From Acinetobacter sp. ANC 4178 (lineage in GTDB: Bacteria; Pseudomonadota; Gammaproteobacteria; Pseudomonadales; Moraxellaceae), in NCBI RefSeq assembly GCF_004331175.1, contig NZ_SJOD01000007.1:62001-126000 (forward strand): a DNA stretch of 64,000 nt, written 5' to 3'. Within the stretch, counting starts at the first letter, position 1; every line of letters begins with the position of its first letter. The position numbers were made by a program, and so were the translations under genes. The notes under the pieces are model-generated. The model did not search any database. It saw only the letters and a list, made by a program, of their open reading frames with translations, and was not told the origin of the DNA. Below, one piece after another: positions 55,697-64,000 of the stretch.

Positions 55697-58543
55697 ATGA
55701 GCGATAAGCAAACTCCTGAAAATGCAGTGGATTATAAAGCCACACTCAACCTCCCAGGTACTGAATTTGCAATGAAAGCAAATCTTGCAGTACGTGAAGC
55801 AAAATGGTTAGAAGAGTGGTATGCCGACAACATTTATCAGCAGATTCGTGCGTCGCGTATTGGCAAGAAAAAATATGTGCTGCATGACGGCCCTCCGTAT
55901 GCCAATGGTCAAATCCATTTAGGTCATGCGGTGAATAAAGTCCTCAAAGACATCATTATCAAAAGCCGTATCATGGATGGTTTTGATGCTCCTTACGTGC
56001 CCGGTTGGGACTGTCACGGTCTTCCAATCGAATTAAAAGTGGAAGAGAAAGTCGGTAAGGTGGGCGTAAAAGTAGATGCTTCAACCTTCCGTAAAGCCTG
56101 CCGTGAATATGCTTACACCCAAGTCGAATTACAGAAAAAAGACTTTGTGCGTATGGGTGTATTTGGGGATTGGGACAATCCTTACCTGACCATGAACTTC
56201 AAACAAGAAGCAGACATCGTTCGTTCTCTTGGCGCAATTGCAAAAGCAGGTCATATCGAACCAGGCTTAAAACCTGTGAACTGGTGTTTGGACTGTGGTT
56301 CTGCTTTGGCTGAAGCTGAAGTTGAATACGAAGACAAAAAATCAGATGCCATTGATGTTGGTTTTACTGTCGTTGATTTGACCGATCTTTCTGCACGTTT
56401 AGGTGTAGAAGTTGCTGAGCGCACAGACATCGTCATCTGGACCACCACTCCGTGGACTTTACCTGCCAACCAAGCAGTAGCTTTACATGCCGAACTTGAG
56501 TACCAATTGGTTAAAGCTCGTGGTGAAGAAAAAGCAGAGCAAAACTTTATCTTAGCGAAGAATTTAGTTGAATCTGCAACGGAACGTTATGGTTTTAACA
56601 GTGTGGAAGTCTTGGCAGAATTCACGGGCAATAAACTTGAGCATTTAAGCTTACAGCACCCACTCATCGCAGATCGCCAAGTCCCTGTGATTTTAGGTGA
56701 ACACGTCACCGCGGACAGCGGTACAGGCGCGGTTCATACTGCACCTGCACACGGTGTAGACGACTATAAAGTAGGCTTAACCTACAACCTGAGCATCGAT
56801 AACCCCGTCGGTGGTAATGGTGTGTATTTACCAACATCACCAATTTTTGCAGGCGAACATATTTATAAAGCCAATCCACAAATCATTGCCGCTTTAAGCG
56901 AAGCAGGCAAGTTGTGGGCGCATAAGCCAATCAAGCACAGCTACCCACACTGCTGGCGCCATAAAACCCCGATTATCTTCCGTGCAACCCCACAGTGGTT
57001 TATCAGCATGGATGCGCAAGGTTTACGTCAAAATGCTTTAAATGCAATTGAAAATGACATTAGCTTTGTGCCGGATTGGGGTAAAAACCGTATTCAAGCC
57101 ATGATCGAAGGTCGTCCAGACTGGTGTATTTCACGTCAGCGTACTTGGGGCGTGCCAATTCCATTCTTCGTGCATAAAGACACCAACGAGTTACACCCGC
57201 GTACAGCAGAATTGATCGAAGAAGTTGCGGAACTGATCGAGCAAGAAGGCATTGATGCATGGTATAACCGTGAAGCGAAAGACTTTATCGGTGATGAAGC
57301 GGAACAGTACAATTGTGTGCGTGATACTTTAGACGTCTGGTTCGACTCAGGCACAACGCACTATGCCGTGCTGCGTGAACGTGAAGAACTCACCGATCCT
57401 GCCGATTTATACCTTGAAGGTTCAGACCAGCACCGTGGTTGGTTCCAGTCTTCATTGCTCACCTCGATTGCCATCAATCAACGTGCACCGTACAAAGGCC
57501 TATTGACTCACGGCTTCGTGGTAGATGAAAAAGGCCGTAAGATGTCAAAATCTTTAGGCAACATCATCACCCCACAAGACATCATTAAAGATATGGGTGC
57601 AGATGGTTTACGTTTCTGGATTGCATCAGCCGATTACCGTTATGAAATGACGGCAGGTAAAGAAATCTTTAACCGTGCATCAGATGGCTACCGTCGTATC
57701 CGTAACACGCTACGTTTCTTGTTGGCGAACCTTAATGGTTTCAAACCATCAACTGATGCCCTGCCTGTAGATCAATTGATTGCATTGGATCAATACATTT
57801 TACAACGTGCTGCTGACGTACAGAAAACCATTCAACAAGCCTATGAAGATATGAACTTCCATATCGTGGCGAATGCTTTAACTAACTTCTGTATCAATGA
57901 CTTGGGTGGGTTCTACCTCGACATCATCAAAGACCGTCAGTACACCACCAAAGCAGATTCACAAGCACGCCATTCGGCTCAAACTGCGCTGTATCATTTG
58001 GTTCAAGCTTTTGTACGTTGGATGTCACCGATTTTAAGCTTTACCGCGCAAGAAGCATGGCCACTGATTCCAGAACAAACTGAGAAATATGTGTTCACTG
58101 CGGAATGGTACGACATTCCTGTGTCATCGACTGCAAACTTGTTGTCTGAAGCCGATTGGCAAACCTTGATCACGGTGAAGTTTGCGGTGAACAAGCATAT
58201 TGAAGTTGCGCGTAACGAAAAACTGGTGGGTTCTAATCTCTCTGCCAAAGTTGAACTGTGGGCAGACGTGGAGCTCAAGAATGTGCTTGATCGTTTAGGT
58301 GATGAGCTTCGCTTCGTACTGATTACTTCACAAGTCTTGGTCAATGCCTTCGATGCGACTCAAGGTCAAGAAGCCGATCTAGAAGGTTTACGTGTGAAAG
58401 TGTCTGCTGCGGAAGGTGAAAAATGTGCGCGTTGCTGGCATGTCCTGCCAGATGTGAATACACATCACGAACATCCAGGTCTATGCGCTCGTTGTATTAT
58501 TAACCTCCCTACTGGTCAAGGCGAAGAGAGAAAATATGCCTAA
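55697..58543 (+). CDS. ileS: Isoleucyl-tRNA synthetase
   Basis: Charges tRNA(Ile). The 948-residue class I synthetase has the HIGH-type signature [19 protein letters not shown] near 60-78, the editing domain with [17 protein letters not shown] near 248, [14 protein letters not shown] near 615, the anticodon-binding region around 690-880 and a C-terminal zinc motif CARCWH ... CARC near 911-933. It overlaps lspA by 8 bp. No T-box leader is visible in the 64-bp gap after ribF. Confidence 0.98.
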   Translation: MSDKQTPENAVDYKATLNLPGTEFAMKANLAVREAKWLEEWYADNIYQQIRASRIGKKKYVLHDGPPYANGQIHLGHAVNKVLKDIIIKSRIMDGFDAPYVPGWDCHGLPIELKVEEKVGKVGVKVDASTFRKACREYAYTQVELQKKDFVRMGVFGDWDNPYLTMNFKQEADIVRSLGAIAKAGHIEPGLKPVNWCLDCGSALAEAEVEYEDKKSDAIDVGFTVVDLTDLSARLGVEVAERTDIVIWTTTPWTLPANQAVALHAELEYQLVKARGEEKAEQNFILAKNLVESATERYGFNSVEVLAEFTGNKLEHLSLQHPLIADRQVPVILGEHVTADSGTGAVHTAPAHGVDDYKVGLTYNLSIDNPVGGNGVYLPTSPIFAGEHIYKANPQIIAALSEAGKLWAHKPIKHSYPHCWRHKTPIIFRATPQWFISMDAQGLRQNALNAIENDISFVPDWGKNRIQAMIEGRPDWCISRQRTWGVPIPFFVHKDTNELHPRTAELIEEVAELIEQEGIDAWYNREAKDFIGDEAEQYNCVRDTLDVWFDSGTTHYAVLREREELTDPADLYLEGSDQHRGWFQSSLLTSIAINQRAPYKGLLTHGFVVDEKGRKMSKSLGNIITPQDIIKDMGADGLRFWIASADYRYEMTAGKEIFNRASDGYRRIRNTLRFLLANLNGFKPSTDALPVDQLIALDQYILQRAADVQKTIQQAYEDMNFHIVANALTNFCINDLGGFYLDIIKDRQYTTKADSQARHSAQTALYHLVQAFVRWMSPILSFTAQEAWPLIPEQTEKYVFTAEWYDIPVSSTANLLSEADWQTLITVKFAVNKHIEVARNEKLVGSNLSAKVELWADVELKNVLDRLGDELRFVLITSQVLVNAFDATQGQEADLEGLRVKVSAAEGEKCARCWHVLPDVNTHHEHPGLCARCIINLPTGQGEERKYA

Positions 58544-59078
58544 TCCCCAACAGAAAACGGGCCTGTTTCAATTTTACCCACACAATTTGCTGTGGGTAGG
58601 ATTATCTATTTTGGCGATTGTGCTAGATCAATGGACTAAATGGATTGCGTCTACGCACCTGAATTATGCAGATCCGGTACCTGTACTGCCTTTTTTAAAT
58701 TGGACTTTGTTACATAACTATGGCGCAGCCTTTAGTTTCTTGTCCGATGCAGGCGGTTGGCAACGTTATTTCTTTACCTCACTTGCAGCTTTGGTTTCCG
58801 TGATTTTCGTGTTTTGGCTGATGCGCATGCCAAAACACATCACGATTTTACCCATGGCAATTGCCCTGATTTTAGGTGGTGCTGTAGGAAATTTAATTGA
58901 TCGCGTGAGCTTGGGTTACGTGGTCGATTTTATCCATGTCTATTACAACAATAGTCACTTCCCTGCATTTAACCTTGCCGACAGTGCCATTACTCTGGGC
59001 ACCATTCTGCTGCTTATAGATACGTTTTTCTTAGAAAAACATCGAATTCAACGTGCGGATACGCAACACCATGAATGA
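58536..59078 (+). CDS. lspA: Signal peptidase II (lipoprotein)
   Basis: Membrane aspartyl protease that removes lipoprotein signal peptides, needed by Wza, SsuA and the small lipoprotein in this window. The 180-residue protein has four helices. Catalytic regions are [18 protein letters not shown] near 109-126 and [14 protein letters not shown] near 137-150 with the two Asp residues, and [13 protein letters not shown] near 58. It overlaps ileS upstream and fkpB downstream. Confidence 0.96.
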   Translation: MPNPQQKTGLFQFYPHNLLWVGLSILAIVLDQWTKWIASTHLNYADPVPVLPFLNWTLLHNYGAAFSFLSDAGGWQRYFFTSLAALVSVIFVFWLMRMPKHITILPMAIALILGGAVGNLIDRVSLGYVVDFIHVYYNNSHFPAFNLADSAITLGTILLLIDTFFLEKHRIQRADTQHHE

Positions 59079-59553
59079 AATTATAAATCCCAATGAAGAA
59101 ACCCGTATTGAACACGGTTCAAAAGTCGATCTTCATTTTTCCGTTGCCATTGAAAATGGCGTAGAAATTGACAATACCCGTAGCCGTGCTGAACCTGTCA
59201 GCTTGGTGATGGGTGATGGCAGTTTACTCCCAGGCTTTGAAAAAGCCCTGTTTGGTTTACGTGCGGGTGACCGTCGTACTGTCAGTCTACCACCAGAAGA
59301 TGCTTTTGGCCCGTGGAATGCTGAAAACGTACAAAAGTTTGATACGGTCAAATTTGAACAGCGTCCTATTGAAGGGCACATGATTGAATTTGAAGACAAA
59401 GCCAAGCAAAGCCTTTACGGCGTGGTTAAAACTGTCGGTGATGACATTACCGAAGTGGATTTTAACCATCCATTGGCAGGTAAAAACATTACGTTTGAAG
59501 TGGAAATTTTCAAAGTGACCCCTGCGGGTCAGCAAGGCGTGAAATTCATGTAA
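59071..59553 (+). CDS. fkpB: FKBP-type peptidyl-prolyl isomerase FkpB/SlpA
   Basis: A 160-residue cytoplasmic isomerase of the SlyD/FkpB type without a signal peptide. SKVDLHFSVAIENG near 19-32, VMGDGSLLPGFEKALFGLRAGDRRTVSLPPEDAFG near 46-80 and the flap domain up to LAGKNITFEVEIFKVTPA are clear. ATG 59071 overlaps the lspA end by 8 bp and gives the best start; GTG 59053 would lie deeper in lspA. The ileS-lspA-fkpB order is conserved, though ispH, often next in other bacteria, is absent here. Confidence 0.93.
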   Translation: MNEIINPNEETRIEHGSKVDLHFSVAIENGVEIDNTRSRAEPVSLVMGDGSLLPGFEKALFGLRAGDRRTVSLPPEDAFGPWNAENVQKFDTVKFEQRPIEGHMIEFEDKAKQSLYGVVKTVGDDITEVDFNHPLAGKNITFEVEIFKVTPAGQQGVKFM

Positions 59554-59572
59554 AAGCCTGCTTTTACAACAT

Positions 59573-59604
59573 AAAAAACCCTTCATCTGTGAAGGGTTTT
59601 TTTT
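59573..59604. terminator. Bidirectional terminator after fkpB
   Basis: ACCCTTCA/TGAAGGGT with a 4-nt loop, flanked by A6 and T8 tracts, between the convergent fkpB and acyltransferase-like genes. Confidence 0.92.
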
Positions 59605-59619
59605 ATGTCATTCCGAAAA

Positions 59620-60768
59620 CTATAGATATTTTAATAATGGAATCTGCTTATTTTGATGCTTAAATTTAGAAAACCACCGCATCAATGGATAAAGCACGAT
59701 GGACAGGATAATCGCGATCCACCAAAGGGTAGATACCTGATTTACGCCAAAATAGTCACCATGATTCTGTCCCCAAAGCACCACGGCAACCACATACAGT
59801 AGTTTTAAGACAAATAAATGCACAATATAAAAGAACATCGGTACTGAACCATAAATAATTAAGGGATGCACCCATGTCTGCTGTTGCACTTTTTCCAGCG
59901 CCACAAGCAATAACAGCCCCAAGCCGACATTCCATAAAATAAACAATAAGGACGGCGGATATTTAGTCAGATTTAAAAAACTCATCAAGGTTTGCAGCGG
60001 TGTCGACATCTCTATCCATGTGCTATCACCATATACATTTAACATTCGCAAGATTAGAAATACGACAATGCTGCCACAGCCAAATGCCAATAAATACCGA
60101 CGTCTTCGCTCTGGCGTCATCTGTGCTTGAAAAACAGTTGCCCCTATACAATAACCAAGCAAAATCACCCCAATCCAAGGCAAGACTGGATAAGATGTAC
60201 GAAGTTTGAGGAATTCCCCCCATTCAATCCAACCACGCTCATGTAAAATCAACCAAATCGGCTGTAAAATTGGCATTTGTGGCAAGGAGACCTGATCCAA
60301 TAGGTTATGCCCAAAAATAATCAATACAGCAATCAACCACAAAATTCGCTGTGGCAACCCTATCAGCAGTGCCAAAGCAATCATGCTGATACCAATTGCC
60401 CAAATCACTTGCAAATAAATCACCTGCGGTGGAAATTGTCCTGTCCAAGCAAAATTGATCACCAACAATTCTAAAGCGACTAAAAATAAGCCACGCTTGA
60501 GCAAAAATTCTCGCGTCATGCTCAAGCTGTTGTATTTTGCTTGATATAAATAAGCCGATAATCCCGTCAAAACCACAAAAACTGGGGCACAGAGATGCGC
60601 CAAAATTCGGCTGAAGAATAAACTGGCTTCCGTTTCCTCAATGTGCATGGGGTCGGGAACTTGATGATGTAAATAAAAAGTTTCACGCACATGGTCGACC
60701 ATCATAATTAAAATGACCAGACCACGAAGTGCATCAATCGCCTGAAGGCGCTGGGAAAGTGCAGACAT
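59620..60768 (-). CDS. HGSNAT/DUF1624-like membrane acyltransferase
   Basis: A 382-residue polytopic protein with about ten helices. RLQAIDALRGLVILIMMVDHVRETFY near 7-32 is the N-terminal pattern (DxxRG ... DH) of the heparan-alpha-glucosaminide N-acetyltransferase-like family, in which a His carries the acetyl group across the membrane. LCAPVFVVLTGLSAYLY near 58-74 and SVPMFFYIVHLFVLKLLY near 317-334 also fit. Substrate is unknown. A palindrome with ATATGT/ACATAT arms lies 14 bp before the ATG. Confidence 0.78.
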   Translation of the reverse strand: MSALSQRLQAIDALRGLVILIMMVDHVRETFYLHHQVPDPMHIEETEASLFFSRILAHLCAPVFVVLTGLSAYLYQAKYNSLSMTREFLLKRGLFLVALELLVINFAWTGQFPPQVIYLQVIWAIGISMIALALLIGLPQRILWLIAVLIIFGHNLLDQVSLPQMPILQPIWLILHERGWIEWGEFLKLRTSYPVLPWIGVILLGYCIGATVFQAQMTPERRRRYLLAFGCGSIVVFLILRMLNVYGDSTWIEMSTPLQTLMSFLNLTKYPPSLLFILWNVGLGLLLLVALEKVQQQTWVHPLIIYGSVPMFFYIVHLFVLKLLYVVAVVLWGQNHGDYFGVNQVSTLWWIAIILSIVLYPLMRWFSKFKHQNKQIPLLKYL

Positions 60769-60781
60769 GAGGAAATAAATA

Positions 60782-60802
60782 GATATGTTATAATGTTACA
60801 TA
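60782..60802. promoter_or_regulatory. Palindrome in the acyltransferase-like promoter
   Basis: ATATGT and ACATAT arms with a 9-nt spacer that contains TATAAT on the + strand. It lies just upstream of the minus-strand gene at 60768, where it could be an operator. Very AT-rich, so chance is not excluded. Confidence 0.25.
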
Positions 60803-60887
60803 TATTATTTAATTTTAAGCGCAAAAGAAACCCAAGCACACTATTGAGCACGCCTAATTTTTAAGACAAATTAAATAAAAATATAAT

Positions 60888-61175
60888 TTATGGGCGAATT
60901 TCTTTGAGTTCACGCCGAATGAAATGTTGAATCATTTCCCGATAAATCTGTTCAATCAAATCAGGATCAGTGCCTTGTTGTGTCGCCTGTTTTCGAACTT
61001 TGGCAATCACCTGCTCGACCCGTTCTGGCGATTGCACTTCATGTTCAGTGCGCTTAAAACGCACCGCCTGATCCACATAAAACTGTCGGCTGGTAATGAG
61101 TTCAATCAACTGCTGATCAATCACATCAATTTTATCTCGAACTTGCTCGAGCGACTCACATTTCTCTTTCTGCAT
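60888..61175 (-). CDS. AroQ-type chorismate mutase
   Basis: A 95-residue all-helical chorismate mutase domain protein. CESLEQVRDKIDVIDQQLIELITSRQFYVDQAVRFK near 6-41 has the conserved Arg of the first helix, and VIAKVRKQATQQGTDPDLIEQIYREMIQHFIRRELKEI closes it. Stand-alone domains of this type convert chorismate to prephenate, or are isochorismate-pyruvate lyases (PchB); motifs do not settle which. ATG 61175 fits the domain start and gives a 20-bp overlap with the upstream gene; the longer frame from 61223 reads further into that gene. Confidence 0.85.
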   Translation of the reverse strand: MQKEKCESLEQVRDKIDVIDQQLIELITSRQFYVDQAVRFKRTEHEVQSPERVEQVIAKVRKQATQQGTDPDLIEQIYREMIQHFIRRELKEIRP

Positions 61176-62499
61176 TGGTTTTATCTTCTGGTGGTAAGCT
61201 GGAGTGATCCGCTTCGTTTTCAATTTTATATTTTTCTTCTAACACATTACTGAAAATACTTTCAATCATCCAGACCCGATATAAGCTATTAAAGGTATAA
61301 CTCTGCCCATCAATACGTAATTCAAGTACAGGGAAATCAGGTTGTGACTTCATTTCACATAGAACATCATTTTCTTTCAGCTTGGCTTGAATATCCTCCT
61401 GCCTTACTTCTTGTAACTCTAGACCCAATTCACGTTGCAGTTCTTGATAATGCGCCTTAAAGGATAAATCTTTACCTTGGGTCCATACCGCTTGCAAAAT
61501 ACGGTGCATGGCTGCAATCCGCTGCTCTTCAGGCACAAGATAATACAACTGCGCCATCGCATAAGTGGCTTCTTTAGTCGGACGACAAAATGGAGTAAAT
61601 GCCACTTCTGTCCGTTTAGATAAACGCGTTGCCAAGCTCCAGTCAAACCAGTCTCGCCCATGATAACTCAGCGGGTACACAGTTAACTGAATATTATAAT
61701 AATCTGCCAATTCCTCTTTAATATAAGCCAATAACAGCCATGAAACTGGATCTTCTAACGCAATATATAAATCTAATTCTGGATCAAGTGCTTGAATTTC
61801 ATTTAGTTCTTCTGCATCACTAATTGAATGCTCTCGCCATTCAATATGATTAATCAGGAAGATCGGATTGCCTGTCAGTAATTTTTGTTGTTTTAAACGA
61901 CGGGTTAGACGTAGCAGATCATCCACTGCATGATATTTACGGTCTGAAAATTCAAAATAACTGGCAAGGATGGCATCATCATTAAATACTCGTTCTGGAA
62001 AGTGCTGTTCCTGATGATGTTTACTCGCCATAGCATATAAAGTGCGCAATTTGCCATATTGCTTCTGCCACAACATGTGAAACACATCTTCCAATAAATA
62101 CAGAAAGTCCTGACCTTGCAGCGGGGTATTTCTTAAAATCGTTTCTGCCTGTGCTAAGGCTTCTTGTGGTGGCTGTTCAGGGGTTTCGTGGAAGCTGAAT
62201 CGGTGTTGTTTAGAAAGGATCTGCGCATCATTCAGACAATAGTGCTGCCACTCTTGCGCCGACATATGATTCGGTGGCTCAGGTATTCGACTGGAAATAA
62301 TCACTTTCAGTGGCTTGAGTTCATCACTCAAAATTTCTTCTAATTGTGGCAACTGCTGCACAGCCAAATAACTATAAACATCGTCTAAACGTAAATGAAT
62401 ATTGAGCCCATGCTCCGTGGGCAATACCTCTTGACGAGTTGGCTTTTGATAAAACCATCTCGATCGGATCGGATCGAACCAACGGCGTAACAGTGACAT
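61156..62499 (-). CDS. DsbA-fold protein related to 2-hydroxychromene-2-carboxylate isomerases
   Basis: A 447-residue cytoplasmic protein. Two regions look like DSBA/HCCA-isomerase thioredoxin-like domains: LRLDDVYSYLAVQQLPQLEEIL near 36-57 and ALEDPVSWLLLAYIKEELADYYNIQLTVYP near 245-274, with DWSLATRLSKRTEVAFTPFCRPTKEATYAMAQLYY further on. No CxxC motif is present, so a redox role is unlikely; HCCA isomerases use glutathione as cofactor. The substrate is unknown. It is translationally coupled to the chorismate mutase gene. Confidence 0.6.
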   Translation of the reverse strand: MSLLRRWFDPIRSRWFYQKPTRQEVLPTEHGLNIHLRLDDVYSYLAVQQLPQLEEILSDELKPLKVIISSRIPEPPNHMSAQEWQHYCLNDAQILSKQHRFSFHETPEQPPQEALAQAETILRNTPLQGQDFLYLLEDVFHMLWQKQYGKLRTLYAMASKHHQEQHFPERVFNDDAILASYFEFSDRKYHAVDDLLRLTRRLKQQKLLTGNPIFLINHIEWREHSISDAEELNEIQALDPELDLYIALEDPVSWLLLAYIKEELADYYNIQLTVYPLSYHGRDWFDWSLATRLSKRTEVAFTPFCRPTKEATYAMAQLYYLVPEEQRIAAMHRILQAVWTQGKDLSFKAHYQELQRELGLELQEVRQEDIQAKLKENDVLCEMKSQPDFPVLELRIDGQSYTFNSLYRVWMIESIFSNVLEEKYKIENEADHSSLPPEDKTNAEREM

Positions 62500-62592
62500 G
62501 AATTGCCTCTAATGTAGAAATAGCGGGTGATATTGTTTCTAACCCGCAGAGAATGACCAATACGGTGAACAGAATGTCTTAAAATACAATAA

Positions 62593-62623
62593 GTCTTGAG
62601 CAAAACGTAACATAATTCAAGAC
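62593..62623 (-). terminator. Possible terminator after ilvD
   Basis: GTCTTGA/TCAAGAC (62593-62599 with 62617-62623) is a perfect 7-bp inverted repeat about 26 bp past the ilvD stop. The loop is long and the downstream T-tract is broken, so it is weak. Confidence 0.35.
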
Positions 62624-62648
62624 AAAATGTTCAATCCTTCCCGATAGC

Positions 62649-64000
62649 TTACAGTTCTAAGTTTAAATCAGTGACTGCACCCTTTTCGGCTCCGGTGGTC
62701 AGTTTAGCAAACTTCGCCAGCGCACCGTGGGTATAATTTGGTTTTGGCTTGACCCAACGGTTTTGCCGTGCGGCCATTTCCTGTTCAGAAACATGCCACG
62801 TCATTTCCCGTGTTTCAGCATTAATCGAGATACGATCTCCGTTTTGAACGAGACCAATTGGCCCGCCTTCATAAGCTTCTGGGGTGACATGACCAATCAC
62901 AAAACCATGACTGCCTCCAGAGAAACGACCATCGGTGATTAAGGCCACAGATTTGCCCAGACCTTTACCAATAATCGCTGAAGTCGGTTTCAGCATTTCG
63001 GGCATGCCCGGCCCACCTTTCGGCCCTTCGCCACGAATCACCACCACCTCACCCGCTTGAACTTCGCCATCTAAAATACCACGCATCGCGCCAATCTCGC
63101 CTTCAAAGACCCGCGCTGGCCCTTCGAAGTACAGACCTTCTTTGCCCGTGATTTTAGCCACAGCACCTGTTGGAGACAGATTCCCTTTAAGCACCACCAA
63201 GTGAGAGTCTTTTTTAATTGGAGCATCGAACGGTAAAATAATTTGCTGACCTTCAGGGTAGTCTTCAACCTCGGCCAAATTTTCCGCCAAGGTCTTTCCT
63301 GTTACCGTTAAACATGAACCATCGAGCATACCAGCATCCAACATTCGCTTCATCAGCGGTTGAATGCCCCCGATCGCAATTAACTCAGACATCAGATATT
63401 GACCCGAAGGACGTACATCTGCCACCACGGGAATATCTTGGCCGATACGCACGAAATCATCCAAACTCAATTCAACTCCAGCGGTATGTGCCATCGCCAG
63501 TAAGTGCAGCACACCATTGGTCGAACCCCCCAAGGCAATCAGCACTTTAATTGAGTTTTCAAACGCGGCTTTGGTCATAATATCGCGTGGTTTCAGGTCT
63601 AGGCGCAGCAAATTCATCACCGCTTCACCTGCTTTTTGACAGTCGATCCGCTTGTCATCCGAAACCGCTTCTTGTGCCGATGAACCCGGTAAACTCATGC
63701 CCAAGGCTTCAATCGCAGAGGCCATCGAGTTTGCAGTATACATACCGCCACAGGAACCCGGCCCCGGTAGCGCTACTTCTTCAATCTGTTTGACTTGAAT
63801 GGCACTGATTTCACCTTTGGCGTGCTGACCCACAGCTTCAAAAACTGAAATCATGTCGGTATGCCCTGCGCCCGGCTTAATCGTACCGCCATAGACAAAC
63901 AAACCCGGACGATTTAAACGTGCCAAACCCATGATGCAACCCGGCATATTTTTGTCACAGCCCCCAATCGCAATCACGCCATCATAGGCCTGACAGCCCA
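62649..64000 (-). CDS. ilvD: Dihydroxy-acid dehydratase, C-terminal part
   Basis: Iron-sulfur dehydratase of branched-chain amino-acid synthesis (dihydroxyisovalerate to ketoisovalerate). The N-terminus lies beyond the right edge; 450 residues are visible. They include [21 protein letters not shown] and [29 protein letters not shown], which carry the cluster-binding Cys residues, and the C-terminal [30 protein letters not shown]. The frame is open to the window end; the GTG at 63977 is not the start, since CQAYDG continues the family sequence upstream. Confidence 0.97.
   Translation of the reverse strand, partial: GCQAYDGVIAIGGCDKNMPGCIMGLARLNRPGLFVYGGTIKPGAGHTDMISVFEAVGQHAKGEISAIQVKQIEEVALPGPGSCGGMYTANSMASAIEALGMSLPGSSAQEAVSDDKRIDCQKAGEAVMNLLRLDLKPRDIMTKAAFENSIKVLIALGGSTNGVLHLLAMAHTAGVELSLDDFVRIGQDIPVVADVRPSGQYLMSELIAIGGIQPLMKRMLDAGMLDGSCLTVTGKTLAENLAEVEDYPEGQQIILPFDAPIKKDSHLVVLKGNLSPTGAVAKITGKEGLYFEGPARVFEGEIGAMRGILDGEVQAGEVVVIRGEGPKGGPGMPEMLKPTSAIIGKGLGKSVALITDGRFSGGSHGFVIGHVTPEAYEGGPIGLVQNGDRISINAETREMTWHVSEQEMAARQNRWVKPKPNYTHGALAKFAKLTTGAEKGAVTDLNLEL

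Overview
The window is about 64 kb of a low-GC gammaproteobacterial chromosome, almost certainly Acinetobacter. The main argument is gene order. A wzc-wzb-wza export block sits beside FKBP isomerase genes and diverges from a run gna ... itr, galU, ugd, gpi, gne1, closed by a convergent pgm; this is the known layout of the Acinetobacter capsule (K) locus. The species cannot be read from the sequence. I see no rRNA, tRNA, CRISPR array, prophage or intact insertion sequence.

Layout. 0-0.8 kb: start of a glutamate dehydrogenase-type gene, divergent from an Lrp/AsnC regulator. 1.1-7.8 kb: a housekeeping run on the + strand (ribB-type, ribH, nusB, thiL, pgpA, glmU, glmS). 7.9-31.3 kb: the K locus. 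Pgm, GalU, Gne1, Gpi and the neighbouring GlmS/GlmU supply glucose-1-phosphate, UDP-glucose, UDP-GlcNAc and their epimers. RmlA, RmlB, a fused ketoisomerase/acetyltransferase and an aminotransferase should make a dTDP-3-acetamido-3,6-dideoxyhexose (Fuc3NAc or Qui3NAc). Gna makes a UDP-N-acetylhexosaminuronate. One initiating transferase plus four glycosyltransferases suggest a repeat unit of about five sugars, flipped by Wzx, polymerised by Wzy and exported by Wza/Wzb/Wzc. The glycosyltransferase/Wzy/Wzx core (about 15.9-21.2 kb) is visibly more AT-rich than its flanks, as expected for an exchanged capsule cassette. 31.5-43.3 kb: two FKBP isomerases, murJ, ampD, nadC, an LtaS/OpgB-like transferase, a small lipoprotein, rph, a FabR-like regulator, dsbA and a ubiG-mupP-yciK run. 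43.5-44.9 kb: a 51-codon gene missed by size cutoffs and two RcnB-like periplasmic proteins. 45-51.6 kb: argA, then a sulfonate operon with two substrate-binding lipoproteins (ssuA, ssuA-like, ssuD, ssuC, ssuB). 51.9-54.4 kb: a TetR regulator, a nucleosidase and a TDT/SLAC1-type transporter. 54.6-64 kb: ribF, ileS, lspA, fkpB, an acyltransferase-like membrane protein, a chorismate mutase, a DsbA-fold protein and most of ilvD.

Most worth a second look: (1) the ugd product has Asn where the nucleotide-sugar dehydrogenase family has its catalytic Cys, and a degenerate NAD loop; (2) the gdh/lrp intergenic region holds a 12-bp-arm palindrome and a roughly 61-nt hairpin placed at the predicted 5' end of the gdh transcript; (3) the TetR gene at 51.9 kb is preceded by two tandem CAAAT-N6-ATTTG palindromes; (4) the two rcnB-like genes share an upstream element with identical 14-nt internal spacing; (5) a 741-bp gene-free gap carrying a terminator-like hairpin splits gna from the rest of the capsule operon. 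I do not see a clearly new multi-gene system; the novelty is in the specific capsule gene set and these regulatory structures.
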